8,196 nt of DNA from Oscillospiraceae bacterium (GTDB lineage Bacteria; Bacillota; Clostridia; Oscillospirales; Oscillospiraceae): contig JAISKY010000058.1 in assembly GCA_031260745.1 (NCBI GenBank), forward strand, positions 1 to 8,196. Reading direction: 5' to 3'. Made by a program: the position numbers and the translations under genes. Positions 1 to 6,129 of this stretch are shown piece after piece. Each line of letters opens with the position of its first letter. Within the stretch, counting starts at the first letter, position 1. A model generated the notes under the pieces. It was not told the DNA's origin and did no database searches. It saw only the letters and a program-made list of their open reading frames with translations.

Positions 1-58
1 GCGCGCTGAGAATGGCGGAGAGGAGTGCATCGAAGGTGCCTTCCGTGCTCAGTCCTGC

Positions 59-116
59 GGCGTTTTTGTGCGTTGAATGTGAAGCAGCTCGACATATATC
101 CGCGGCGATTCGCCGC
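59..116. repeat. 58-bp direct repeat, copy 1
   Basis: This segment matches 182-239 at 56 of 58 positions; the differences are at 70/193 and 87/210. It begins GGCGTTTTTGT and ends in a GC-rich dyad (CGCGGCG-ATT-CGCCGCG at 101-117) that can fold as a perfect 7-bp stem. Read on the minus strand, both copies give a spurious peptide containing LHIQRTKTP. From memory, similar peptides recur among hypothetical proteins of gut Clostridia, which suggests a dispersed non-coding repeat family rather than a gene. The left flank lacks the hairpin arm that precedes copy 2, so the array may be truncated on this side. Confidence 0.85.
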
Positions 117-136
117 GCGGCAGTGTAATTATTCGT

Positions 137-155
137 TTTACGCAAAAAACGTAAA
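137..155. repeat. Small inverted repeat between the 58-bp repeats
   Basis: TTTACG (137-142) and CGTAAA (150-155) are perfect 6-bp inverted arms around a 7-nt A-rich loop. It lies in the 65-bp spacer between the two direct repeats, just ahead of the larger hairpin. The function is unknown; it probably belongs to the same repeat element. Confidence 0.5.
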
Positions 156-158
156 GGT

Positions 159-190
159 AAAACGCCGAGCCGTCAGGGCTTGGCGTTTTT
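159..190 (+). terminator. Intrinsic terminator-like hairpin, possibly bidirectional
   Basis: A 13-bp stem pairs 159-171 with 177-189, with one G-T pair (167/181) and a 5-nt loop (GTCAG, 172-176). The right arm ends in a run of five T (186-190). On the opposite strand the right arm also ends in four T, so termination could work both ways. The position fits the end of a transcript entering from the left, before the mtnA promoter. It is also an integral part of the repeat element, so termination may be incidental. Confidence 0.7.
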
Positions 191-239
191 GTACGTTGAA
201 TGTGAAGCATCTCGACATATATCCGCGGCGATTCGCCGC
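182..239. repeat. 58-bp direct repeat, copy 2
   Basis: Second copy of the repeat at 59-116, 123 bp downstream of the first. The dyad at its end is weaker because the last G of the right arm is A at 240, leaving a 6-bp stem (225-230 with 234-239). Its first bases are also the 3' arm and T-run of the hairpin at 159-190. The repeat stops 15 bp before the mtnA -35 element, so it forms the upstream boundary of that promoter. Confidence 0.85.
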
Positions 240-254
240 ATTGTAAATTCACGC

Positions 255-283
255 TTGCATTTTTGGTTGCTCTGCGGTATAAT
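255..283 (+). promoter_or_regulatory. Sigma-70 promoter of mtnA-purB
   Basis: A -35 box TTGCAT (255-260) and a perfect -10 box TATAAT (278-283) are separated by exactly 17 bp. Transcription would be expected to start about 7 nt after the -10 box, at about 290, which is the A of the best mtnA start codon. The message could therefore be leaderless or nearly so. Confidence 0.75.
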
Positions 284-289
284 AAGGAT

Positions 290-1342
290 ATGAATAATAA
301 TATTGATAACCGCGAAGCCGTCTACTACGACGGTGAACGCGATTCGATGGTGATACTTGACCAGACGCTGTTGCCGAACGAGGTCAAATGGCTTACGCTA
401 ACCTCCGCCGAGGAAGTTTGGGAGGCGATAAAAGTTCTGCGGGTTCGCGGCGCTCCGGTAATCGGAGTTGCGGCGGCTATAGGCGCGTACGTTTCCGCGA
501 AGCAAATCAAAGCCGAACGCTTTGAGGATTTTTCCGCGGAGTTCGGAAAAGTGTGCGCGTATTTGAATAGCTCGCGCCCGACCGCGGTAAACCTAAGCTG
601 GGCGCTGAACAGTTTACAGTTACCGGTTAACAATTTACAATTAACGGGCAATGATTGGCGCGAATACGCGCTGAAAGCTATTCTCGCCGCCGCGCTCGAA
701 ATCTATCGCGGAGCTATTGCCGATTCGGAGAAAATCGGGGAATACGGTCTAAGCCTTACAAAACCCGGCGACGGTATACTGACGCACTGCAACGCGGGTC
801 GGCTCGCGTGTATGGGAATCGGAACCGCTACGGCTCCGATTTACGCCGGACATAAACGGGGTTACGGTTTCAAAGTCTACGCGGATGAAACGCGTCCGCT
901 GTTGCAGGGCGCGAGGTTAACCGCGTACGAGCTATACTCGGCGGGCGTTGACGTGACTTTGCTGTGCGACAATATGGCGGCAAGCCTTATGAAGTCGGGC
1001 AAAATAAACGCCGTATTCGTAGGCGCGGACAGAGTCGCGGCTAACGGCGATACGGCAAACAAAATCGGTACTCTGGGCGTAGCGGTGCTAGCAAAACTAT
1101 TCGGAGTGCCGTTCTACGTGTGCGCTCCGTACTCAACGATTGACGCTAAGACTAAAACCGGAGCGGACATCGTAATTGAGCAACGCGAGCCTTCGGAAGT
1201 TTCCGAAATGTGGTACAAAAAGCCGATGACGGCGGACGGCGTAAAGATTTACAATCCCGCGTTCGACGTTACCGACGCGGAACTAATTACCGCGTTCGTA
1301 ACCGAGAAAGGAATCGTAAAACCGCCCTACAAATTCAGTTAA
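290..1342 (+). CDS. mtnA: S-methyl-5-thioribose-1-phosphate isomerase (MtnA)
   Basis: This cytosolic enzyme isomerises methylthioribose-1-phosphate to methylthioribulose-1-phosphate in methionine salvage. With the ATG at 290 it has 350 residues, the usual family length. Visible motifs are RGAPVIGVAAA (about 53-63), THCNAG (165-170, with catalytic Cys167) and GADRVAANGD (245-254, with catalytic Asp247). The Cys-Asp spacing of 80 equals that of B. subtilis MtnA (Cys160/Asp240, from memory). A TTG at 263 would add nine residues but lies between the -35 and -10 boxes, so it is unlikely. AAGGA at 284-288 is only 1 nt from the ATG, too close for normal Shine-Dalgarno use, which fits a leaderless start. 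Residues 107-121 (NSLQLPVNNLQLTGN) are encoded by a dispersed repeat in a loop before a helix. No other salvage gene is in view. The related eIF2B-like ribose-1,5-bisphosphate isomerases share some motifs and are a less likely alternative. Confidence 0.93.
   Translation: MNNNIDNREAVYYDGERDSMVILDQTLLPNEVKWLTLTSAEEVWEAIKVLRVRGAPVIGVAAAIGAYVSAKQIKAERFEDFSAEFGKVCAYLNSSRPTAVNLSWALNSLQLPVNNLQLTGNDWREYALKAILAAALEIYRGAIADSEKIGEYGLSLTKPGDGILTHCNAGRLACMGIGTATAPIYAGHKRGYGFKVYADETRPLLQGARLTAYELYSAGVDVTLLCDNMAASLMKSGKINAVFVGADRVAANGDTANKIGTLGVAVLAKLFGVPFYVCAPYSTIDAKTKTGADIVIEQREPSEVSEMWYKKPMTADGVKIYNPAFDVTDAELITAFVTEKGIVKPPYKFS
610..646. repeat. 37-bp dispersed repeat inside mtnA, copy 1
   Basis: This segment matches 1336-1372 at 32 of 37 positions without gaps, including an identical 10-base core AACAATTTAC. 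It is built from sub-motifs of the CAGTTAAC / CAATTTAC type, is much richer in A+T than the surrounding gene, and lies in frame within mtnA. The reading frame stays open through it. Confidence 0.75.
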
Positions 1343-1372
1343 CAGTTAACGGTGAACAATTTACGAATAACG
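1336..1372. repeat. 37-bp dispersed repeat at the mtnA stop codon, copy 2
   Basis: Second copy of the repeat at 610-646. It supplies the mtnA stop codon (TAA at 1340-1342) and fills over half of the mtnA-purB spacer. It carries GTTAAC, CAGTTAAC and CAATTTAC units. I see no strong hairpin or T-run, so it is not an evident terminator, and read-through into purB is expected. Confidence 0.7.
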
Positions 1373-1403
1373 CCGCCAAAACAGATAATTACGAGGGAAT
1401 AAA

Positions 1404-2837
1404 ATGTCAAATAACGAAACGTATCAGTCGCCGTTTAGTACGCGGTATTGCTCTAAGGAAATGCAGTATTTGTTCTCCGCGCAAAAGAAGCACTCAACGT
1501 GGCGTAAGCTCTGGGTAATTCTGGCGGAGTCGGAGCGTGAGCTTGGGCTGAACATCACCGAAGCTCAAATCGCGGAGCTTAAAGCTCACACCGACGACAT
1601 CAATTTTGAACGCGCCGGGGAGTTTGAACGTCAGCTTAGGCACGACGTTATGGCTCACGTCCACGCCTACGGCGAGCAATGCCCGTCGGCGATGCCGATT
1701 ATTCACCTCGGCGCGACCAGTTGCTACGTGACCGACAATACGGACATCATCATAATGCGCGAGGGTCTGCAATTCCTTGCGGCGAAACTCGCGGGCGTTA
1801 TGCGGAAGTTGTCGGAATTCGCGCTTACGTGGAAAGCTCAGCCAACGCTTGGGTTCACGCATTTTCAACCGGCTCAATTAACTACGGTCGGGAAACGCGC
1901 GAGTTTATGGCTTCAGGATTTGCTGTCGGACTTAGCGGAAATCGAGTACCGCATTTCGACGCTTAAACCGCGCGGAGCGAAAGGTACTACGGGAACTCAG
2001 GCGAGTTTCCTTGAATTGTTCGACGGCGATACGGATAAAGTGAAGCGGCTTGACAAGCTTGTCGCGGAGAAAATGGGTTTTGACAACTCGATTCCCGTGA
2101 CGGGTCAAACGTACTCGCGCAAGATTGATTATTACGTCGTAAGCGCGTTATCGGGTCTGGCGCAAAGCGCGAGCAAATTCGCGACCGATATGCGTCTGTT
2201 GTCGCACCTAAAGGAGCTTGAGGAACCGTTTGAGGACAAACAAATCGGCTCGTCCGCGATGCCGTACAAACGCAATCCAATGCGTTGTGAGCGTATATGC
2301 TCGCTGTCGCGTTACCTGATTTCGGACGCGCTGAATCCGGCTCAAACCGCCGCCGCGCAGTGGTTGGAGCGTACGTTGGACGACAGCGCGAACCGCCGTA
2401 TCTCACTTGCCGAGGCATTTTTGTGCGCAGACGCGATTCTGAACGTAATGAGCAGCGTATGCTCCGGGATACAGGTCTATCCTAAAGTGATTGAGCGTCA
2501 CCTTATGGAGGAACTTCCGTTTATGGCTACGGAGAATATAATGATGGGCGCGGTGAAGCGCGGCGGAGACCGTCAGGAACTGCACGAGCGAATACGTCAG
2601 CACTCCGTAGCGGCGGGTAACTCCGTCAAGCGCGAGGGTAAACCCAACGATTTGCTCAACCGTATCGCCGCCGACCCGATTTTTGATTTAACATTGGAGC
2701 AGTTGTTTGCCGAGCTGAATCCTACGAGCTACATCGGACGCTCCGTACAACAGGTTGAGGAGTTCGTCGCGGAACACGTAGCGCCCGCTTTGGAGCGTTA
2801 CGGCTCCGGCGCAGAAGCTACGGAGTTGACCGTGTAA
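1404..2837 (+). CDS. purB: Adenylosuccinate lyase (PurB)
   Basis: This cytosolic enzyme of the fumarase/aspartase superfamily releases fumarate from SAICAR and from adenylosuccinate, so it acts in IMP synthesis and in AMP synthesis. The 477 residues carry the family landmarks in order: RHDVMAHVHAYG (79-90), HLGATSCYVTDNTD (101-114), THFQPAQLTT (152-161, with the general-acid His153), GAKGTTGTQASF (191-202), the flexible signature loop GSSAMPYKRNP (282-292, with the catalytic serine), and WLERTLDDSANRR (320-332). The SSAMPYKRNP loop and the length resemble the animal-type/long ADSL branch more than the roughly 430-residue B. subtilis type. GAGGG at 1393-1397 lies 6 nt before the ATG and supports this start. 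The gene follows mtnA by 61 bp in the same direction with no clear promoter or terminator between, so co-transcription is likely. Confidence 0.96.
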   Translation: MSNNETYQSPFSTRYCSKEMQYLFSAQKKHSTWRKLWVILAESERELGLNITEAQIAELKAHTDDINFERAGEFERQLRHDVMAHVHAYGEQCPSAMPIIHLGATSCYVTDNTDIIIMREGLQFLAAKLAGVMRKLSEFALTWKAQPTLGFTHFQPAQLTTVGKRASLWLQDLLSDLAEIEYRISTLKPRGAKGTTGTQASFLELFDGDTDKVKRLDKLVAEKMGFDNSIPVTGQTYSRKIDYYVVSALSGLAQSASKFATDMRLLSHLKELEEPFEDKQIGSSAMPYKRNPMRCERICSLSRYLISDALNPAQTAAAQWLERTLDDSANRRISLAEAFLCADAILNVMSSVCSGIQVYPKVIERHLMEELPFMATENIMMGAVKRGGDRQELHERIRQHSVAAGNSVKREGKPNDLLNRIAADPIFDLTLEQLFAELNPTSYIGRSVQQVEEFVAEHVAPALERYGSGAEATELTV

Positions 2838-2891
2838 TGCGTATAATGCCACAAAATAATTGACAAGAAGGGCAAATCGCGCCAACTTGAT

Positions 2892-3308
2892 ATGAGCAAG
2901 CGGTTGCTGTTCAAGCTCGCGGTGGAGCTGTCAATGACAATGCACATCATGGCGTCAACCGCGGAGGATATTGCCGCGCTCGCGCTGTCTGCGGCGGTCA
3001 GAGAGTACCGCCAGCGTGGAAAAGCAACAACTCCGGCTGAACTTGCGGCGCAGATGAACCGTTCGTTCGCTCAGCAACAAAATCGCGGCGGTCGGCGTAC
3101 TATTGCGGAGAATATGGCGCAACTCGCCCAAACCGCGATTCAGCTTACCGCCGCGACCGGAGTGCGCTCTGCGGAGCGAAAAGCCGAACAAGCCAACGCG
3201 TGGCTGAACGTCGCGACAACCTCCGCGATGTTCGCGATTAAAGTTCGCGCGGAGGAACTAACCGAAGAATTGCGCCAGACCGAAAACCGCGCCGTTATGC
3301 GATTATAA
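2892..3308 (+). CDS. Hypothetical small helical protein
   Basis: I do not recognise this 138-residue protein. It is rich in Ala, Glu, Arg and Gln and is predicted mostly helical, with no clear membrane segment or signal peptide; the N-terminal 14 residues are mildly hydrophobic and basic. Residues about 35-75 (REYRQRGKATTPAELAAQMN, then QQQNRGGRR) are strongly basic and may bind nucleic acid, which is speculation. The start is uncertain. The ATG at 2892 has no close ribosome binding site, whereas an ATG at 2934 (MTMHIMAST, giving 124 residues) has GGTGGAG at 2921-2927, 6 nt upstream. Codon use resembles the neighbours, which supports a real gene. It lies 54 bp after purB and could be transcribed with it. 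Its stop overlaps the stop of the convergent hydrolase gene. Confidence 0.6.
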   Translation: MSKRLLFKLAVELSMTMHIMASTAEDIAALALSAAVREYRQRGKATTPAELAAQMNRSFAQQQNRGGRRTIAENMAQLAQTAIQLTAATGVRSAERKAEQANAWLNVATTSAMFAIKVRAEELTEELRQTENRAVMRL

Positions 3309-3875
3309 ATACTTCTCGATACAGGCGGCGACTTTCGTCGCGGCGATTTCGGTTCCCGCTTCGGAGAGATGAACCCGGTCTGGGCTAATGTTGCCGGGAA
3401 TGTCAGCCGCGATAGCAGCGAACAAATCGTTTACTTCGAGGTTGTTTCGCGCGGCGACTTGTTTCAGGAGGTCGTTGTATTCGTGCCGCGCGTTCGGGTC
3501 AGTGTCAGCCGTGGGAGTTGTCGTCGCCATAATAATCGCGACGCTGTTGCCGCATAACTTTTTGAGAACCGTAATCGTGCGCTCCAGAGCCGACACATAC
3601 TCCTCCGGCGACGTGAACGGACGACCCAGACCGTAATCGTCGCCCATATCCCAAATGCCGTTGTTCCAATGAACAATGTCCGGCTTGGGCAGAGTTTCCT
3701 CCTGCGGCCACGGCGACTCAAACGGCAGCCAGAACCGCAGCGAGTTCAGAGTATAGCCGGACCAGCGCCCGTTTTCGCTCGGACCGTACACGTTGGCTCT
3801 GCCGTTGAGCTTATCCTTAACAAGCGGCTGATAAAGCAACCGTATGGAATCGCCGAGTAACAACACGTTTTTCAT
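3303..3875 (-). CDS. SGNH/GDSL-family hydrolase
   Basis: This is a predicted serine esterase or acyl hydrolase of the SGNH fold. With the ATG at 3875 it has 190 residues, a normal single-domain length. Block I is LLLGDSI (5-11) with nucleophile Ser10. Block III is HWNNGIWD (69-76) with the oxyanion Asn. Block V is DRVHLSEAG (166-174), giving the Asp166/His169 pair. A block II glycine probably lies in GPSENGRWS (31-39). No signal peptide is visible, so it should be cytosolic. The substrate cannot be told; family members act on lipids, acetylated sugars or other esters. The start is set by GGAGG 5 nt upstream of this ATG; an in-frame ATG at 3896 lies before that site and is not supported. It is divergent from the coupling-protein gene and convergent with the small gene at 2892. 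Confidence 0.85.
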   Translation of the reverse strand: MKNVLLLGDSIRLLYQPLVKDKLNGRANVYGPSENGRWSGYTLNSLRFWLPFESPWPQEETLPKPDIVHWNNGIWDMGDDYGLGRPFTSPEEYVSALERTITVLKKLCGNSVAIIMATTTPTADTDPNARHEYNDLLKQVAARNNLEVNDLFAAIAADIPGNISPDRVHLSEAGTEIAATKVAACIEKYL

Positions 3876-3898
3876 AAAATCCTCCGAAATAAACATTT

Positions 3899-3923
3899 GC
3901 GTATAGTTTATATGATTATACGC
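3899..3923. promoter_or_regulatory. Inverted repeat in divergent spacer, candidate operator
   Basis: GCGTATA (3899-3905) and TATACGC (3917-3923) are perfect 7-bp arms with an 11-nt spacer. The arm centres are 18 bp apart, somewhat under two helical turns. The dyad sits in the 81-bp region between the divergent hydrolase and coupling-protein start codons, where both promoters must lie. TATAAT-like strings occur inside it on both strands, but I could not pair them with good -35 boxes. A regulator site overlapping both promoters is plausible; this is inference. Confidence 0.45.
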
Positions 3924-3956
3924 GCAAAGTCAATAAAAATCGAAAGGAACTTCACA

Positions 3957-5711
3957 ATGCAAACAAGTATAATGCCGCTGATAATCGCAGGACTGCTAAT
4001 GTTCCTCGTAATTGGCAGTTTGTCATTACTGTCGGGAATGTTCACGTTGAACGGCATCAAGAGCAAGAGCGTCGGTCAGGGACAACACGGAACGGCTAGA
4101 TGGGCAACTAAGAGCGAGGTTAGCCGAACATTCCGGCGCGTAGCGTTTGAGCCGGAGCTATGGCGCGGAGGCGCGGCTCTACCATCGGAGCAAGGCGTGA
4201 TAATGGGCAGCGTCGGACGCAAACTCCGCGTTACCGCGCTCGTCGATACCGACGACGTTCACGCGATGATGATTGCCGCGAGCGGCGCGGGCAAGACGGC
4301 GTATTTCCTCTATCCGAACATAGAGTACGCTTGCGCCTGCGGAATGAGTTTCCTCTGCACCGACACAAAGGGCGACCTTTTCCGCAATTACGCGAACATA
4401 GCGAAAGACCGCTACGGTTATAACGTGGCGGTCATTGATTTGAGGAATCCGACACGCTCGGACGGCTACAATATGCTGCATCTCGTCAACAAATATATGG
4501 ACGCTTACGCCGCCGAGCCGGAGGACCTCGCGCTGAAAGCGAAAGCGGAAAAGTACGCGAAAATTATCTCTAAGACCGTAGTGAACTCCAGCGGCGACAA
4601 TTCAAGCTACGGTCAAAACGCGTTTTTCTATGACGCCGCAGAGGGCTTGCTGACGAGCGTGTTCCTGTTACTCGCAGAGTACATAACTCCGAGTAGCGGT
4701 GTGGATAAACGTCATATAATCAGTGCGTTCAAGCTAGTGCAAGACCTACTTGCCCCGAGCAAAGTCAAAGGTAAAAGTCAGTTCCAACTGCTGATTGACA
4801 AACTTCCTCCGGAGCATAAGGCTCGAATGTTCGCGGGAGCCGCTCTGAACAGCGCGGAGCAAGCTATGCAGTCAGTAATCTCGACCGTGCTGTCGCGGCT
4901 GAACGCGTTCCTCGATAGCGAGATGGAGCAGATTCTGTGTTTCGATACGTCAATTGACACTGAGAAATTCTGTACGGAAAAATCCGCGTTATTTGTCGTA
5001 CTACCCGAAGAAGATACCACAAAATACTTTATGGTGAGCCTAATGCTCCAATCGCTGTACCGCGAAATCCTGACCGTAGCGGACGATTACGGCGGCAAGC
5101 TCCCGAACCGCTGCGTGTTTTTCCTAGATGAAATCGGCACGATTCCGCCGATAGAGTCGCTCGAACTGATGTTCTCCGCGTCGCGCTCGCGGCGGTTGAC
5201 GCTCGTCCCGATTTTGCAGAGTATCACAGGGCAACTCGTAAAAAATTACGGTAAAGAGGGCGCGGAAATCATCGTGGACAACTGTCAGGATGTAATTTTT
5301 GGCGGCTTCGCTCCGAACTCGCAGACCGCTCCGGAGATGTCTAAGGCGCTCGGCAGCTACACCGCGATGAGCGGCAGCGTCAGTCGCGGCAAGAACGACC
5401 CAAGCCAGTCGCTCCAGATGATAGAGCGTCCGCTCCTGACCGCCGACGAACTGAAAACTCTGCCCAAAGGCGAGTTCGTTGTGATGAAAACCGGAACTCG
5501 ACCTATGAGGACACGGTTGCGGTTGTTCCTAGATTGGGGAATCACGTTCGGGGAGCCGTACAATATGCCGGAACGAGCTTCGCGAAAAGTCGCATACGCC
5601 GGAAAAGACGAGTTGGAACGAGCGATAATCAAGCGTCACTACACCGCGCCGCTTGAAAACGCCGAGTACGCGGAGATTGCGAGCAAACTGCGCTCGTCGC
5701 TGCGTGTATGA
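3957..5711 (+). CDS. VirD4/TraG-type conjugative coupling ATPase
   Basis: Type IV coupling proteins are membrane-anchored hexameric ATPases that bring a relaxase-DNA complex to the mating channel. With the ATG at 3957 the protein has 584 residues. One hydrophobic segment lies at about 5-28. The family motif HGTARWATKSEV (44-55) follows. Then come Walker A AASGAGKT (107-114), TDTKGDLF (135-142), Walker B CVFFLDEIG (386-394, with Asp391/Glu392) and the PILQS motif (about 418-422). AAAGGA at 3943-3948 is 8 nt before this ATG, which favours it over an in-frame TTG at 3897 and an ATG at 3912. The layout fits the VirD4-like family of clostridial conjugative elements, although a second N-terminal membrane segment is not evident. 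Key ATPase residues are intact, so the gene looks functional. It overlaps the next gene by ATGA. No relaxase, VirB4 or channel gene is in the window. Confidence 0.93.
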   Translation: MQTSIMPLIIAGLLMFLVIGSLSLLSGMFTLNGIKSKSVGQGQHGTARWATKSEVSRTFRRVAFEPELWRGGAALPSEQGVIMGSVGRKLRVTALVDTDDVHAMMIAASGAGKTAYFLYPNIEYACACGMSFLCTDTKGDLFRNYANIAKDRYGYNVAVIDLRNPTRSDGYNMLHLVNKYMDAYAAEPEDLALKAKAEKYAKIISKTVVNSSGDNSSYGQNAFFYDAAEGLLTSVFLLLAEYITPSSGVDKRHIISAFKLVQDLLAPSKVKGKSQFQLLIDKLPPEHKARMFAGAALNSAEQAMQSVISTVLSRLNAFLDSEMEQILCFDTSIDTEKFCTEKSALFVVLPEEDTTKYFMVSLMLQSLYREILTVADDYGGKLPNRCVFFLDEIGTIPPIESLELMFSASRSRRLTLVPILQSITGQLVKNYGKEGAEIIVDNCQDVIFGGFAPNSQTAPEMSKALGSYTAMSGSVSRGKNDPSQSLQMIERPLLTADELKTLPKGEFVVMKTGTRPMRTRLRLFLDWGITFGEPYNMPERASRKVAYAGKDELERAIIKRHYTAPLENAEYAEIASKLRSSLRV

Positions 5712-5962
5712 GCTATTTCGATACAATCTACGTTTCCGAGTTGCCACCAAGAGCTAAAGCGGTGTATATGTATCTCCGCGACCGCTCCGACCGTTCGGGA
5801 GGTTGTTGGCCTAGTATAAACACAATCGCGCGCGAGTTGTCGCTGTCGCGTTCTACCGTCAAGAGGGCGATTGCCGACCTCAAAAAAGCGGGGTTCGTCC
5901 GTTCGGAACCGCGATACCGCGAGAACGGCAGTCAATCGTCCAGCCTGTACATCGTACTGTGA
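5708..5962 (+). CDS. Short winged helix-turn-helix protein
   Basis: This 84-residue DNA-binding protein has a helix-turn-helix at about residues 35-57 (WPSINTIARELSLSRSTVKR), followed by ADLKKAGFV and a wing-like segment ending SSSLYIVL. It resembles the winged-helix proteins found in clostridial plasmids and conjugative elements, which are related to the N-terminal domain of replication initiators. Its ATG overlaps the coupling-protein stop as ATGA, so translation is probably coupled. No relaxase or replication gene follows. It could be a regulator of the element or the DNA-binding half of an initiator. The reading frame stays open for another 26 codons past its TGA and encodes a GGVHCDPP-like tail, so the protein may be a truncated form of a longer one. 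Confidence 0.8.
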   Translation: MSYFDTIYVSELPPRAKAVYMYLRDRSDRSGGCWPSINTIARELSLSRSTVKRAIADLKKAGFVRSEPRYRENGSQSSSLYIVL

Positions 5963-6043
5963 TTTCAAAAATATACGCCACTCAAAAGAGGGCAGTCTAC
6001 GCTCGCGGAGAACCGAGGTGGGGTTCACTGTGACCCGCCTTGA
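5963..6043 (+). other. Possible in-frame remnant of the HTH protein C-terminus
   Basis: After the TGA at 5960-5962 the same frame runs 26 codons to a TGA at 6041-6043 and ends RGGVHCDPP. His/Asp/Pro-rich tails of this kind occur, from memory, in longer relatives of the short HTH protein. This would mean the annotated stop is a recent nonsense change or a read-through site. It could also be chance, since 26 open codons is short. The rest of the gap to 6129 shows no gene, and I see no convincing terminator between the two convergent transcripts. Confidence 0.3.
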
Positions 6044-6129
6044 ACGTCCCACTCTAGAAATTTTTAGTACAGAGAAAAAGACAATAGTTTAACAACTTGA
6101 GAGGAAAGATTATAGCGATTATTTATTCA

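Noticed and set aside
2..76. Open frame from the left edge ending in TGA at 74-76, possible tail of an upstream gene
   Set aside because: It is only 24 codons, its last codons lie inside the non-coding repeat, and other frames are equally open. No recognisable protein end.
49..252. Minus-strand open frame over the repeats
   Set aside because: It is the translation of the repeat itself, with the same peptide occurring twice; no ribosome binding site or protein family is visible. Better explained as a repeat artefact.
1..254. CRISPR array at the repeated segment
   Set aside because: There are only two copies, the unit is 58 bp with internal dyads, and the intervening core is itself structured repeat sequence rather than a spacer.
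2826..2865. TATAAT (2842-2847) and TTGACA (2860-2865) between purB and the next gene
   Set aside because: The boxes are in the wrong order, and neither has a partner at 16-18 bp. TTGACC at 2826 is only 10 bp from TATAAT.
3876..3896. Longer hydrolase start at the ATG at 3896
   Set aside because: The GGAGG site lies between this ATG and the one at 3875 and is correctly spaced only for 3875; the added residues are not typical of the family.
6010..6040. GC-rich imperfect hairpin (GGTGGG with CCCGCC) as a terminator between convergent genes
   Set aside because: The stem is short with bulges and has no T-run after it, so it is not supported as a terminator.
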